Shown here: positions 18,172 to 26,465 of the stretch, piece by piece
Layout of the letters: the number at the start of each line of letters is the position of its first letter
Numbering within the stretch: the first letter of the stretch is position 1
Assembly (NCBI GenBank): GCA_030527715.1
Contig: JAUNAF010000002.1
Span: forward strand, 1 to 64,000
Direction: 5' to 3'
Length of the DNA: 64,000 nt
From: Eubacteriales bacterium
Lineage (GTDB): Bacteria; Bacillota; Clostridia; Lachnospirales; Lachnospiraceae
Notes under the pieces: model-generated
Told to the model about the DNA's origin: nothing
What the model saw: only the letters and a program-made list of their open reading frames with translations
Database searches by the model: none
Translations under genes and position numbers: made by a program

Positions 18172-18591
18172 TTACAGCTGTACCTTGCCGGTAACGCCCT
18201 CGTTTACTACGTAGTAAACAGCCATCTCTTCCGGTTTTACATACAGAGTCATGGAAGCGATCTCAGAAACTTTCATCTTATGCTCGTTTACACAAGCCTC
18301 TTTTACCATCTTCTTCAGATCCTCAACATCGAACTCGCTGCCGAGATACTGTACGAATACGGTCTCTTTCACAGACTTCTTGGTAGCTGCCTTCTTTACA
18401 GCCTTCTCAACCTTCTCAACTGCAGCGTCAACCTTTGCTGCTGCCTTCTCAACGGTCTCATCAGCCTTTACTTCCTTAGCTGCAGTTACAGCTGCCTCTT
18501 TCATCTCTTTACCAGCCTGTACAGCTGCATCCTTTACTTCCTTTACCTGTTCCATAACCTTAGCGGTAGTAGTCTTTTTTGCTCTTGCCAT
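18172..18591 (-). CDS. DUF6465 family protein with Ala/Lys-rich N-terminal half
   Basis: The 139-residue product is in two parts. Residues 1-70 are almost only Ala, Lys, Glu, Val and Thr in a helical, highly charged pattern, starting ARAKKTTTAK and ending AATKKSVKE. Residues 72-139 form a compact domain (VFVQYLGSEFDVEDLKKMVK to AVYYVVNEGVTGKVQL) that matches DUF6465, known mainly from Lachnospiraceae. ATG 18591 is chosen because of AGGAGGAATATATT; a 38-codon upstream extension runs through the promoter. The N-terminal half resembles histone-H1-like or coiled segments, so DNA or surface binding is possible, but nothing here proves it. Confidence 0.85.
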   Translation of the reverse strand: MARAKKTTTAKVMEQVKEVKDAAVQAGKEMKEAAVTAAKEVKADETVEKAAAKVDAAVEKVEKAVKKAATKKSVKETVFVQYLGSEFDVEDLKKMVKEACVNEHKMKVSEIASMTLYVKPEEMAVYYVVNEGVTGKVQL

Positions 18592-18660
18592 AATATATTC
18601 CTCCTCTGCAGGATTCCCGTATCCTGCCTTGACAAAACACACTATTTTCAGTTCGACTGT

Positions 18661-18689
18661 ACTATACACCCGTTTGATTTGAATCGCAA
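18661..18689 (-). promoter_or_regulatory. Promoter of the DUF6465 gene
   Basis: TTGCGA (18689-18684) and TATAGT (18666-18661) are 17 bases apart on the minus strand. The leader contains a CAGGATacgggAATCCTG hairpin before the ribosome binding site. Confidence 0.65.
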
Positions 18690-18738
18690 GATTTTTTCTC
18701 TGCAATCTTCAAACTTTGGCGTTTTTCATAAAATTTGC

Positions 18739-20802
18739 CTAAAGACTCAGTTTTTTAAGTTCATTTGCCAGATATTCATCAAGCTTTTTGTGCAACTTTT
18801 CATGTCCGGAAGCGGTCAGTTCCGGATCTGTTTTCAACAGCAGATCCACCTCTTCGCTCGCTTCCTGAAGTACTGCAGCATCTGTAAATACGTCCGCTAT
18901 TCTGAATTCCATGTCTCCGCTCTGGCGCACACCGAGCAGGTCTCCCGGACCGCGAAGCTTCAGATCTTCACTTGCAATATAGAATCCGTCGTTCGAGCGA
19001 TTCAGGATATCCAGACGCTCCCTGGTCTTCTTGCTGTCATTTCCCGAGATCAGAATACAGTAGGACTGCCAGCCCCCTCTTCCGACACGTCCGCGCAGCT
19101 GATGCAGCTGTGCCAGTCCAAAACGCTCTGCATTCTCGATCATCATGACCGTCGCATTTGGGACATTTACTCCTACTTCAACCACGGTAGTCGATACCAG
19201 GACCTGGATCTCATTCCGAAGGAAACGCTCCATGATCTCATTCTTTTCTTTCGGCTTCATCTTTCCATGCAGATATGCAATGTGGATATCCTCCGGAAAG
19301 ACTTCTTTCAGCTTCTTTGTGTAGGACAGTACATCCTCAGCCTCCATCATCTCGCTCTCTTCCACCATCGGACAGATCACATAGGCCTGTCTTCCCTGGC
19401 GGACCTGACCTTCAATAAAGCGATATGCCTTTCCCCGGTATCCGGTATCCACCACACAGTTCTTGATCGGTATACGGTTTGCCGGAAGCTCGTCCATCAC
19501 CGAGATATCCAGATCTCCATAGAGAATCACCGCAAGCGTTCTCGGAATCGGCGTTGCACTCATCACCAGTGTGTGCGGCCAATTACCCCCTTTATCTGAC
19601 AGTGCCTCTCTCTGTTTTACGCCAAATCGATGCTGTTCGTCTGTCACGACCAGCCCAAGTCTCTGATACTCCACTTTTTCCTGTATCAGCGCATGCGTTC
19701 CAATGATCAGATCTGCCTCGCCAGAGGAGATCTTTTCTCTTGCAAGTCGTTTTTCCTTCGCTGTCATCGAGCCGGTCAGAAGGATCGGATGGATTTCTTT
19801 GATCTGCTGCTCTTCCAGCAGTTCAGAAACTGCCTCAAAATGCTGTCTTGCCAGAACTTCCGTCGGAACCATCAGAGAACTCTGCAGACCGTTTTCTGCC
19901 GCAAAGAGCATCGCCAGAAATGCAACGATCGTTTTTCCCGATCCAACATCGCCCTGCACCAGGCGGTTCATCGTCTGCTCACCGCGCATATCTTTTTTGA
20001 TCTGTTCCCAGGTGCGCTGCTGCGCTCCGGTGAGCTGATAAGGCAGTTTCTTCGGAACACTGTCCACCAGATCGTCTGATTGAAAGGAAAAAGCATTGCC
20101 CGCTGCGGCCTGACTGTCTTTATAGCGGCGTATCGCCAGAAGAAACCAGAAAAATTCATCAAAGACCAGCCTTCTCCTCGCCAGAAGCAGATGATGCTCA
20201 TCCCTCGGGAAATGGATCTCTTCCATAGAATAGCGCAGCTCCGCAAGATGATGCCTCTCACGTACCTCTTCCGGAAGCACATCCTCCAGCTGAGTACAGC
20301 CGTCAAGCGCCTGGCGTACTGCTTTGCTGACCGTGAGATTCGTCAGTCCCTTCGTGAGTACATAGACCGGCTGAAGTTCCTTTCTCATTTCCTCATATTT
20401 TTCCGAAGTGTACATACCCGGCTGTTCCAGGAAAATTCTGGCACCCTTCCTGCGTATTCTTCCATGAAAAATAAAGGAGGTTCCCTTCTGAAGCGTTGCT
20501 TTCAGATATGGCATATTGTACCAGCGGACTTCCAGCTCACCAGTTTCGTCTGCAATGACCGTGCTGACGATCTGCAGTTTTTTGATATACTGCACAGACG
20601 GAGCCCTTAAAATCTGTGCCCGCACTGCTATCGTCTGGTCTTCCCGAAGCTCACTGATTTTCTGCAGATCTTCATAGCGGTAATAAGTACGCGGATAATA
20701 GGAAAGCAGATCTCCGATGTTGAAGATCTCCACTTTCTCAAAGACACGCATCGTCTTCTCGCCGATGCCCTTCAGTTTTAAAAGAGTGTCGTATGGATTC
20801 AT
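18739..20802 (-). CDS. recG: ATP-dependent DNA helicase RecG
   Basis: RecG remodels stalled replication forks and branched DNA. The 687-residue protein shows an N-terminal wedge/OB region, then the helicase core. Walker A is QGDVGSGKT, motif II is DEQH in VTDEQHRFGVKQRE, motif III is MSATPIPRTLA, and the C-terminal lobe has QLRGRVGRG. The length and motif order are normal. It stands alone between the DUF6465 gene and a small acidic gene; AAAGG precedes the ATG by a somewhat long distance. Confidence 0.96.
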   Translation of the reverse strand: MNPYDTLLKLKGIGEKTMRVFEKVEIFNIGDLLSYYPRTYYRYEDLQKISELREDQTIAVRAQILRAPSVQYIKKLQIVSTVIADETGELEVRWYNMPYLKATLQKGTSFIFHGRIRRKGARIFLEQPGMYTSEKYEEMRKELQPVYVLTKGLTNLTVSKAVRQALDGCTQLEDVLPEEVRERHHLAELRYSMEEIHFPRDEHHLLLARRRLVFDEFFWFLLAIRRYKDSQAAAGNAFSFQSDDLVDSVPKKLPYQLTGAQQRTWEQIKKDMRGEQTMNRLVQGDVGSGKTIVAFLAMLFAAENGLQSSLMVPTEVLARQHFEAVSELLEEQQIKEIHPILLTGSMTAKEKRLAREKISSGEADLIIGTHALIQEKVEYQRLGLVVTDEQHRFGVKQREALSDKGGNWPHTLVMSATPIPRTLAVILYGDLDISVMDELPANRIPIKNCVVDTGYRGKAYRFIEGQVRQGRQAYVICPMVEESEMMEAEDVLSYTKKLKEVFPEDIHIAYLHGKMKPKEKNEIMERFLRNEIQVLVSTTVVEVGVNVPNATVMMIENAERFGLAQLHQLRGRVGRGGWQSYCILISGNDSKKTRERLDILNRSNDGFYIASEDLKLRGPGDLLGVRQSGDMEFRIADVFTDAAVLQEASEEVDLLLKTDPELTASGHEKLHKKLDEYLANELKKLSL

Positions 20803-20865
20803 TAATATGCTGCCTTTCTTGCTTTAACTCTCACCAATCACATCCATCATCCCTTGTTATAGGTA

Positions 20866-21135
20866 TTATGAATTTTCCATCTCAGCCATCTTCGCAAATG
20901 CTTCTTCCATTTTGTCTGATTTGAATTTTTCTGCCATCTCCTCATATATCTCATCAAACATAACCATGTGTTCTTCATCCGCTCCCAGCATTATAGCAAT
21001 AGCCTCATCCTCATCATCTCCAAGAAGTTCCATCAGCTTTGCAAAATATTCTTCGTGAGATCCGTACAGGCTTTGATAAAATTCTTCGTTTAGATGTTCG
21101 TCAATACATTGATAAACCATTTCTGCCTTCGTCAT
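20866..21135 (-). CDS. Small acidic protein of unknown function
   Basis: With start ATG 21135 the product has 89 residues, rich in Glu, Asp and Met and without any cysteine beyond one near residue 11. It reads as a run of amphipathic helices, e.g. HEEYFAKLMELLGDDEDEAIAIM. I recognise no family. An in-frame TTG six codons earlier is possible, but GGAG sits seven bases before the chosen ATG. It lies 63 bases upstream of recG and may be transcribed with it. Acidic all-helical proteins of this size include anti-activators and small regulators; no function is claimed. Confidence 0.6.
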   Translation of the reverse strand: MTKAEMVYQCIDEHLNEEFYQSLYGSHEEYFAKLMELLGDDEDEAIAIMLGADEEHMVMFDEIYEEMAEKFKSDKMEEAFAKMAEMENS

Positions 21136-21226
21136 TTTTCGCTCCATTTTCAAAAATAGATTCCATCATCCTATACTTTTGCGACCTTCAGACAAAATCT
21201 CTTGAGGAAATATTGACACAAGTAAA

Positions 21227-21266
21227 ATAACCCCAAAATCCTTTATTTACAAGGAAATTTGGGGTT
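21227..21266 (-). terminator. Terminator of the asp23-fakA transcript
   Basis: On the minus strand AAACCCCAAATTTCCTT pairs with AAGGATTTTGGGGTT, with one small bulge, followed by ATTTTA. It lies just after the fakA stop. Confidence 0.75.
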
Positions 21267-21273
21267 TGCTCTC

Positions 21274-22953
21274 TTACTCTACACTTACTACGTAATAATA
21301 GATCGGCTGTCCGCCTGCATACACTTCAACTTCGCAGTCCGGATAAAGCTCTGTCAGCTCATCTCCGAGTGCATTTGCAGCTTCCTCTGTCACATCCTCA
21401 CCATAATAGATGCTGATCAGTTCGCTGTCCTCATCGGTCATCTGTGCAAGCATATCCTTTGTGGTCTCTGCAATATCCTCACCTACGGAAAGAATTGCAT
21501 GATCACCGATTCCCATGATGTTTCCTTCATGAATATCCTTATCATCGATATGGGTATCACGAACAGCATAGGTCACCTGACCGGTCTTGATATTTGCTGC
21601 ACACTCTGTCATCAGCTCTGCGTTCTCTTCAGCAGTTTTTCCTGCCTCAAAACCAATCAGCGCTGCCAGGCCCTGCGGAACAGTCTTTGTCGGGATAACT
21701 ACCACCTTCTTATCCTTGGTCAGGGACTGTGCCTGATTTGCAGCAAGAATAATATTCTTATTATTAGGAAGAATGTAGATGGTATCTGCATTCACCTGCT
21801 CGATCGCATTGAGCATATTCTCAGTACTCGGATTCATTGTCTGACCACCCTCGATCAGATAATCCACTCCGAGCTCACGGAAGATCTCTCCGATTCCTGC
21901 GCCGATGGATACCGAGATAAATCCGTTCTCCTTGTGCGGCATCTGAGGCTTCTTCTCTTCCTTTGCTGCCTCTGCTGCAAGCTTGGATGCATCTTTGATC
22001 AGTTTCTCACGATGCTCCTCACGCATATTGTCGATCTTCATTCGGGAAAGCTCACCGTAGGTCAGTGCCTTTGTGATCGCTACACCCGGCTCGTTGGTAT
22101 GTACATGTACCTTTACGATCTCTTCATCTGCTACCACCACGATAGAATCACCGATTCCCTCAAGGAATGCCTTGAATTTCAGCTCTTCCTCAACTGACAT
22201 CGGCTCTTTTGTCATGATAATAAACTCTGTACAATAACCGAACTTAATATCTGCAGTTGAGATATCTGCAGCCGGTGTATCTTTTACTGCACCGGCACTC
22301 TCTGCCTTCGCAGCCGGAATATCATAATCTACTTCTTTTCCAAGGTATGCATCAAATGCGCCCTTTAATACCTGGATCAGTCCCTGTCCGCCGGAATCCA
22401 CTACACCGGCTTCTTTCAGTACCGGAAGCATCTCCGGTGTCTTCGCAAGTACTTCCTCCGCATAGGCAAGGGAGCCTTCGAGGATCTCATTGAACTCTGC
22501 ATCTGCCTCCAGCAGTTCCAGAGATTTATCAGAAAATCCCTTTGCTACTGTCAGAATCGTTCCTTCCTTCGGCTTCATAACAGCCTTGTATGCTGTTGCT
22601 GTTGCTTTCTGGAATGCATCGACGATCACAACCTTGTCGATCTCCTCAGAATATTTGATTCCCTTCGTAAATCCACGAAGAAGCTGTGATAAGATAACGC
22701 CGGAGTTTCCGCGTGCGCCGCGCAGAGATCCGGAAGAAATAGCTTTTGCCAGCACTTCCATATTCGGAGCATCCAGTGCTGCCACTTCCTTTGCAGCAGA
22801 CATGATCGTCATTGTCATGTTTGTACCTGTATCTCCATCCGGTACCGGGAATACATTCAGTTCATTGATCCACTCTTTATTTATCTCCAGGTTTCTGGCA
22901 CCGGCCAGAAACATCTTTGCCAAAAGTTCCGCATTGATTGTACTGATGCTCAC
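21274..22953 (-). CDS. fakA: DAK2 domain fatty acid kinase FakA-like (YloV)
   Basis: FakA phosphorylates fatty acids held by a FakB (DegV-type) carrier for phospholipid synthesis. The 559 residues begin with a DAK2 ATP-binding domain carrying FPVPDGDTGTNM (about 33-44), where the Asp residues bind Mg-ATP. A middle domain and the C-terminal FakA domain ending PIYYYVVSVE follow. The partner gene directly upstream is an Asp23 protein, the usual order asp23-fakA, with divergent rpmB. No fakB is in this window. The fatty acid kinase role is assigned by family. Confidence 0.9.
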   Translation of the reverse strand: MSISTINAELLAKMFLAGARNLEINKEWINELNVFPVPDGDTGTNMTMTIMSAAKEVAALDAPNMEVLAKAISSGSLRGARGNSGVILSQLLRGFTKGIKYSEEIDKVVIVDAFQKATATAYKAVMKPKEGTILTVAKGFSDKSLELLEADAEFNEILEGSLAYAEEVLAKTPEMLPVLKEAGVVDSGGQGLIQVLKGAFDAYLGKEVDYDIPAAKAESAGAVKDTPAADISTADIKFGYCTEFIIMTKEPMSVEEELKFKAFLEGIGDSIVVVADEEIVKVHVHTNEPGVAITKALTYGELSRMKIDNMREEHREKLIKDASKLAAEAAKEEKKPQMPHKENGFISVSIGAGIGEIFRELGVDYLIEGGQTMNPSTENMLNAIEQVNADTIYILPNNKNIILAANQAQSLTKDKKVVVIPTKTVPQGLAALIGFEAGKTAEENAELMTECAANIKTGQVTYAVRDTHIDDKDIHEGNIMGIGDHAILSVGEDIAETTKDMLAQMTDEDSELISIYYGEDVTEEAANALGDELTELYPDCEVEVYAGGQPIYYYVVSVE

Positions 22954-22968
22954 TTTTAAAATTCCTCC

Positions 22969-23328
22969 TTAATCGATTGCCCTTACACCTTCTACCAGAA
23001 CGTTGATTTTGTCGATCTCCATACCGGTAAACTCTTCCACGCGATATTTTACGTTGTTCATCAGGTTTTCTGCTACTGCAGAAATACTCACACCATAAGA
23101 CACAATTACGTGAAAGTCAAGAGAAATTTTATTATCATCGTTCACAGTTACGTTGATTCCATGCTTTAAGCTGTCTTTGCGGAGCAGCTTTACCAGACCG
23201 TCTTTCATGCTGACAGCCGCCATACCAACAATACCGAAGCACTCTACTGCTACGCTTCCTGCATAAGTTGCAATTACATCCAGATCTATGGAGATGGTTC
23301 CCAGTTCATTTTCCATGTATCCTCTCAT
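22969..23328 (-). CDS. Asp23/Gls24 family protein
   Basis: The 119 residues match the Asp23 (alkaline shock protein) family, small proteins often found next to fakA or nusB. The sequence begins ENELGTISIDLDVIATYAG and has the family core VECFGIVGMA followed by DFHVIVSYGVSISAVAENLM. ATG 23328 follows GGAGG by six bases. A second ATG four codons later has its own AGAGG and gives the more usual start MENELG. The protein is thought to support the cell envelope at the membrane, but its function next to fakA is not proven. It lies 15 bases before fakA. Confidence 0.92.
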   Translation of the reverse strand: MRGYMENELGTISIDLDVIATYAGSVAVECFGIVGMAAVSMKDGLVKLLRKDSLKHGINVTVNDDNKISLDFHVIVSYGVSISAVAENLMNNVKYRVEEFTGMEIDKINVLVEGVRAID

Positions 23329-23410
23329 ACTAAACCTCCAGATATTTTATTTCTGCAGCCATTTCCTGATGATACAGCTGCTTATTGCTGAATTCACTTA
23401 CTCATGCAAT

Positions 23411-23439
23411 AGTATAAACGATAACCAGCAAATTGTGAA
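23411..23439 (-). promoter_or_regulatory. Promoter of asp23-fakA
   Basis: TTCACA (23439-23434) and TATACT (23416-23411) are separated by 17 bases on the minus strand. Confidence 0.65.
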
Positions 23440-23491
23440 CCCATTTTTTTTGAAAGCTTCACTCTGCCGGCTCACTTTTTTCAAATAACAC

Positions 23492-23520
23492 TTGCAAATC
23501 AAATATGAATCTGTTAGAAT
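23492..23520 (+). promoter_or_regulatory. Promoter of rpmB
   Basis: TTGCAA and TAGAAT are separated by 17 bases and lie 61 bases before the rpmB start. It diverges from the asp23 promoter. Confidence 0.7.
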
Positions 23521-23581
23521 ACTATCGTTGTCAGTCTATGCATATAAGCATGGACTAATATAGTATAAGGGAGGTGCTGTC

Positions 23582-23767
23582 ATGGCTAAGTGTGCTATTT
23601 GCGACAAGGGAGTACATTTCGGTAACAATGTGAGCCATTCACATAGAAGATCCAATAAAATGTGGAAGTCCAATGTCAAATCCGTAAAGGTAAAGGTTAA
23701 CGGAGCAGCTAAGAAGATGTATGTATGTACTTCTTGCTTAAGATCCGGCAAGGTTGAAAGAGCTTAA
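23582..23767 (+). CDS. rpmB: 50S ribosomal protein L28
   Basis: L28 is a small basic protein of the large ribosomal subunit. The 61 residues carry two CxxC pairs (Cys4-Cys7 and Cys49-Cys52), so this is the zinc-binding (C+) form. It has the family core NNVSHSHRRSNK at 15-26. AGGGAGG precedes the ATG. The gene is monocistronic, flanked by its own promoter and a strong terminator, and divergent from asp23-fakA, an arrangement common in Firmicutes. Confidence 0.97.
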   Translation: MAKCAICDKGVHFGNNVSHSHRRSNKMWKSNVKSVKVKVNGAAKKMYVCTSCLRSGKVERA

Positions 23768-23780
23768 GATGTTTAAAATG

Positions 23781-23812
23781 ACAGCCGCTGATATTCAGCG
23801 GCTGTTTTTTTC
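23781..23812 (+). terminator. Terminator of rpmB
   Basis: A perfect 10-bp stem (ACAGCCGCTG / CAGCGGCTGT) with a four-base loop is followed by seven Ts. Confidence 0.95.
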
Positions 23813-23901
23813 ACTGTTTCCGGTGTTCTTTGAAAAACGCCGGGCGAAACAATGTAAAGCGGAGATTCGCAGACCGCTTCACAGCTTGTCTACATCAAAA
23901 G

Positions 23902-23954
23902 CAAAAAAAGAGCCGCCGCTCCATAGATGAATCTCATCTATTTTGCAGCAGCTC
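23902..23954 (-). terminator. Terminator of gerW/ytfJ
   Basis: On the minus strand a 10-bp outer stem (GAGCTGCTGC / GCGGCGGCTC) encloses an 8-bp inner stem (ATAGATGA / TCATCTAT), followed by seven Ts. A further hairpin (AAGCGG / CCGCTT at 23857-23879) lies just beyond. Confidence 0.9.
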
Positions 23955-23964
23955 CCTGTCTGTG

Positions 23965-24396
23965 CTACTCTTCAAAGTTATCACTGCTCTCTGCAGTCTT
24001 CTTCTCGGAAGCATCTTCTGCTTTCTTTTCCTTTGATCCAAATCCGAGATCTCCTGAGGTAAAGCGGTTTACCAGATCCGGAACCATATCGAGCACTTTG
24101 GTCAGACCATCCTGATTTCTTACATTCACCAGCTTTGAGGTACCGTTTGAGATCACGAGCACTGCGCTCGGAGTCATCTTCGCTCCCATACCTCCGCCGC
24201 CGTTATTTTTTACTTTGTTATTGTCTTTTCCTTCCAGGGCACCCGCTGCCATACCGAAAGACACATCCACCAGCGGAAGGATGATGGTATCTCCCACTGT
24301 GATCGCATCTCCCACAACCGTCTTGGACTGGATAAAACCATCCATTCCCTTGAAGAGGGACTCTACCTTTGATTCAAAATTCTGATCTGCTGCCAT
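23965..24396 (-). CDS. gerW: GerW/YtfJ family sporulation protein
   Basis: This 143-residue protein matches the YtfJ/GerW family, found in spores and linked to germination in Bacillus. Features are the N-terminal helix, GDTIILPLVDVSFGMAAGAL, a glycine-rich patch (NNGGGGMGAKM around 67-75) and the conserved SAVLVI. The C-terminal 25 residues are Lys/Glu-rich and probably disordered. The family is also found in organisms not known to sporulate, so spore formation is suggested rather than proven. It lies 83 bases after the DUF2953 gene, the same pairing as ytfI-ytfJ of Bacillus. A 27-bp repeat lies in the gap. Confidence 0.9.
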   Translation of the reverse strand: MAADQNFESKVESLFKGMDGFIQSKTVVGDAITVGDTIILPLVDVSFGMAAGALEGKDNNKVKNNGGGGMGAKMTPSAVLVISNGTSKLVNVRNQDGLTKVLDMVPDLVNRFTSGDLGFGSKEKKAEDASEKKTAESSDNFEE

Positions 24397-24451
24397 TGTT
24401 TTTTCCTCCTGATCTATCGTTTTAAATAATTCTCTTGTAACCTTTCAGAGC

Positions 24452-24478
24452 CTATCTCGAAAATGCTTCGCATTTCCT
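24452..24478 (-). repeat. 27-bp dispersed repeat, copy 2, just after the DUF2953 stop
   Basis: The reverse complement of these 27 bases equals 2473-2499 except for one base (T for C at position 7). The copy begins one base after the DUF2953 stop codon, in the sense direction. On the minus strand it can form GAAATGC-GAA-GCATTTTC. Confidence 0.75.
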
Positions 24479-24479
24479 T

Positions 24480-25502
24480 CTATTTTCCTCTGAGTTTTCG
24501 GAATCTTCGCACAGTGATTCTGACCTGTTTGTTAAAGAACAGCACTGCGGCTGACTTTACAACATGGCAGAGTCTAAGGTGACCCTTCATTGTGAAGTTT
24601 CCTTTTAATACCTTATTTTCAAAGTCCGCTTCTGCCTGGATATGATTTCCTGAAAAACTCGACAGCACTGCGCAGACTCCGAGGAGCTGTCCGGTAAGGG
24701 CCGGATCCTCAAATCCGAATAGCAGATCTGCTCTGCATTTTCTCGGCCTGTAGTGACGCAGCAGAAAGTACAGTTCTTTTTTTCCAAGCTCTACGGTACG
24801 CCGTGTCGCCTTCAGATCCCAGAATCTCTGGTACTTATCCAGTGTCTCCCTGAAATTATTTACGAAAGACTTTATGCGCTCTCCTGCGTTCTTTATACTC
24901 TCTCCGATGTTTTTGATGCGTTCCTTGAGGGAATGAAGTTTCTGCATCGCTGCTTTCACTGCAGAAGTTTTTTCTTTCTCCGCCGTTTTATCTGCCAAAG
25001 ACCATCCATCTTCTGTATCAGACTTTTTTTCTTTCTCTTCTGAAAATACGCGCTCTTCTGCAGTCTCTTCTACGGTTGCTTTTTCTTCAGCAACATTTTT
25101 TTCTTCTGCTGCAGTTTTTTCTTCTATAGCAGGGATCTCCTCTGCTGCAGTCTTCTCCGGTGTTATTGTTTTTCCCGAAGTCTTCTTTTTCTTTACTGCC
25201 TTTTTTCTTCCGGTCTTACGCTTCTTTTTTTCCGGCTTTTTCTTTCGGTTCTTTCCTATTAGATAAAACCAGAGGACACGAAGTTTGACCTCCGGTTTTC
25301 CCTCATAAGAGACCTGAAAAGAAATCAGGCGCAGCAGCCAGCTGACTTTAAAACTGCCCCGAGGCTTCTGTTCAAACTCTGCATCTGCATAGTATCGAAC
25401 CGGCACAAGAAGCAATATCAATACCAAAAGCAATATCAGTGCGATCAGACTCAGAAGAATGATTCCTGCTATTTTCAATACTCCAAGAATAATGTGAAGC
25501 AT
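24480..25502 (-). CDS. DUF2953 membrane-anchored protein with Lys/Glu-rich insert
   Basis: This is a 340-residue protein of the DUF2953 (YtfI) family. A long N-terminal membrane helix (about 4-34) is followed by a family domain starting VRYYADAEF. A low-complexity insert runs from about 85 to 180, first almost all Lys (85-112) and then Ala/Glu/Lys. The second half of the domain contains a segment GFEDPALTGQLLGVCAVL and a basic C-terminus. The insert makes the protein longer than the Bacillus form (about 225 residues). The function is unknown; the pairing with gerW is conserved. It begins three bases after the previous gene. Confidence 0.85.
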   Translation of the reverse strand: MLHIILGVLKIAGIILLSLIALILLLVLILLLVPVRYYADAEFEQKPRGSFKVSWLLRLISFQVSYEGKPEVKLRVLWFYLIGKNRKKKPEKKKRKTGRKKAVKKKKTSGKTITPEKTAAEEIPAIEEKTAAEEKNVAEEKATVEETAEERVFSEEKEKKSDTEDGWSLADKTAEKEKTSAVKAAMQKLHSLKERIKNIGESIKNAGERIKSFVNNFRETLDKYQRFWDLKATRRTVELGKKELYFLLRHYRPRKCRADLLFGFEDPALTGQLLGVCAVLSSFSGNHIQAEADFENKVLKGNFTMKGHLRLCHVVKSAAVLFFNKQVRITVRRFRKLRGK

Positions 25503-25505
25503 ATC

Positions 25506-25868
25506 CTACTCTTTTCCTTTTTCCGTATCGAATGCCTCATCCGCATTCTCTCGATTCATCATCTCTTTTAAATATTCCGGCAGCCGAAATCCTCCGGTCT
25601 GCCGATACATATCAAGTACGATCTCAACCGACAGATCCACGGCCTCATCGCGTCCTCTGCACAGGCCGAGTATCATCGGGCAGCTTCTGTGTAGTGCCGG
25701 CTGCATAAGATAATCTGCCGCAAACACATCCATCAGGTCTGTCCCGTTAGAAGCAAGGGTGATCACATAGACCCCCGGAACTCCTCGGCCCTGTTCAATT
25801 TTTCTGATCAGCCGGTCTTTTTTCTTTTCCAGACCTTCTCCAAGATATAAATTGCGATACCATCTCAT
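25506..25868 (-). CDS. Hypothetical protein upstream of DUF2953-gerW
   Basis: I do not recognise this 120-residue protein. It starts RWYRNLYLGEGLEKKKDRLI, continues with a VYVITLASNGTDLMDVF strand-helix segment and GLCRGRDEAVDLSVEIV, and ends in an acidic tail. No membrane segment or signal peptide is present. GGGAG stands ten bases before the ATG. Only three bases separate it from the DUF2953 gene, so it is probably part of the same transcript and function. Confidence 0.75.
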   Translation of the reverse strand: MRWYRNLYLGEGLEKKKDRLIRKIEQGRGVPGVYVITLASNGTDLMDVFAADYLMQPALHRSCPMILGLCRGRDEAVDLSVEIVLDMYRQTGGFRLPEYLKEMMNRENADEAFDTEKGKE

Positions 25869-25887
25869 ACTGTGTTACTCCCGGATA

Positions 25888-25921
25888 ATGTAAAAGACCG
25901 ATGAAAGCTCATCAGTCTTTT
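25888..25921 (-). terminator. Terminator of the Nudix gene
   Basis: AAAAGACTGATGA pairs with TCATCGGTCTTTT over 13 bases on the minus strand (one G-U pair) with a four-base loop. The TGA stop of the Nudix gene is inside the 5' arm. Confidence 0.8.
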
Positions 25922-26379
25922 GCAATAAAATACTTTTTTCCGCCTGCCCATAGATTTGCTTTTTTTAATGCCAGATATTCTTCGTAGGCACGTTCGAGCA
26001 TCGTACGTTCATTTGCAAACTTCAAAAGATGATAGGCTTCGTGATACTTGTAGTATCCCGAGTCTATAAAGTGTTCCTCGCGTTGTGGCTTGCTATAGTA
26101 GCTCTCAGAGCGCATCAAATACCAGTGGACTTCCTTTTCCACCACGTCCTCAGGCACATTAAAAGAATATCGACTTTTACCGATATACTTTACAATCGAT
26201 GCCTTTGCTCCGGTCTCTTCGAGTACCTCCCGCAGAGCGGTTTGCGGATACTCTTCACCTTCTTCTACAGTTCCCTTTGGCAGCACCCATCCTTCATACT
26301 TGTTCTTGTAGCTCTTGAAAAGGAGCAGGATCTTGCCTCGAAAAATGACCACACCGCCACAGCTCGTTGCCTCAATCAT
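25912..26379 (-). CDS. Nudix hydrolase
   Basis: Nudix enzymes cleave nucleoside diphosphates linked to another group, such as oxidised nucleotides or diadenosine polyphosphates. The 155 residues contain a perfect Nudix box from Gly36 to Ala58: Gly36, Glu42, Arg50-Glu51, Glu54-Glu55, Gly57. WVLPKGTVEEGE is the usual lead-in. The C-terminal third is helical with several Tyr residues. The substrate cannot be inferred. The gene has its own promoter and terminator. Confidence 0.93.
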   Translation of the reverse strand: MIEATSCGGVVIFRGKILLLFKSYKNKYEGWVLPKGTVEEGEEYPQTALREVLEETGAKASIVKYIGKSRYSFNVPEDVVEKEVHWYLMRSESYYSKPQREEHFIDSGYYKYHEAYHLLKFANERTMLERAYEEYLALKKANLWAGGKKYFIAKD

Positions 26380-26417
26380 CGCAATGCCTCCTGTAGTGCG
26401 TTGTGTAATATGGGAAC

Positions 26418-26446
26418 AGTATAACCCTTTTTTCGTAATTTAGCAA
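26418..26446 (-). promoter_or_regulatory. Promoter of the Nudix gene
   Basis: TTGCTA (26446-26441) and TATACT (26423-26418) are separated by 17 bases on the minus strand. Confidence 0.7.
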
Positions 26447-26465
26447 CTCTATTTAAAAATCGTTT

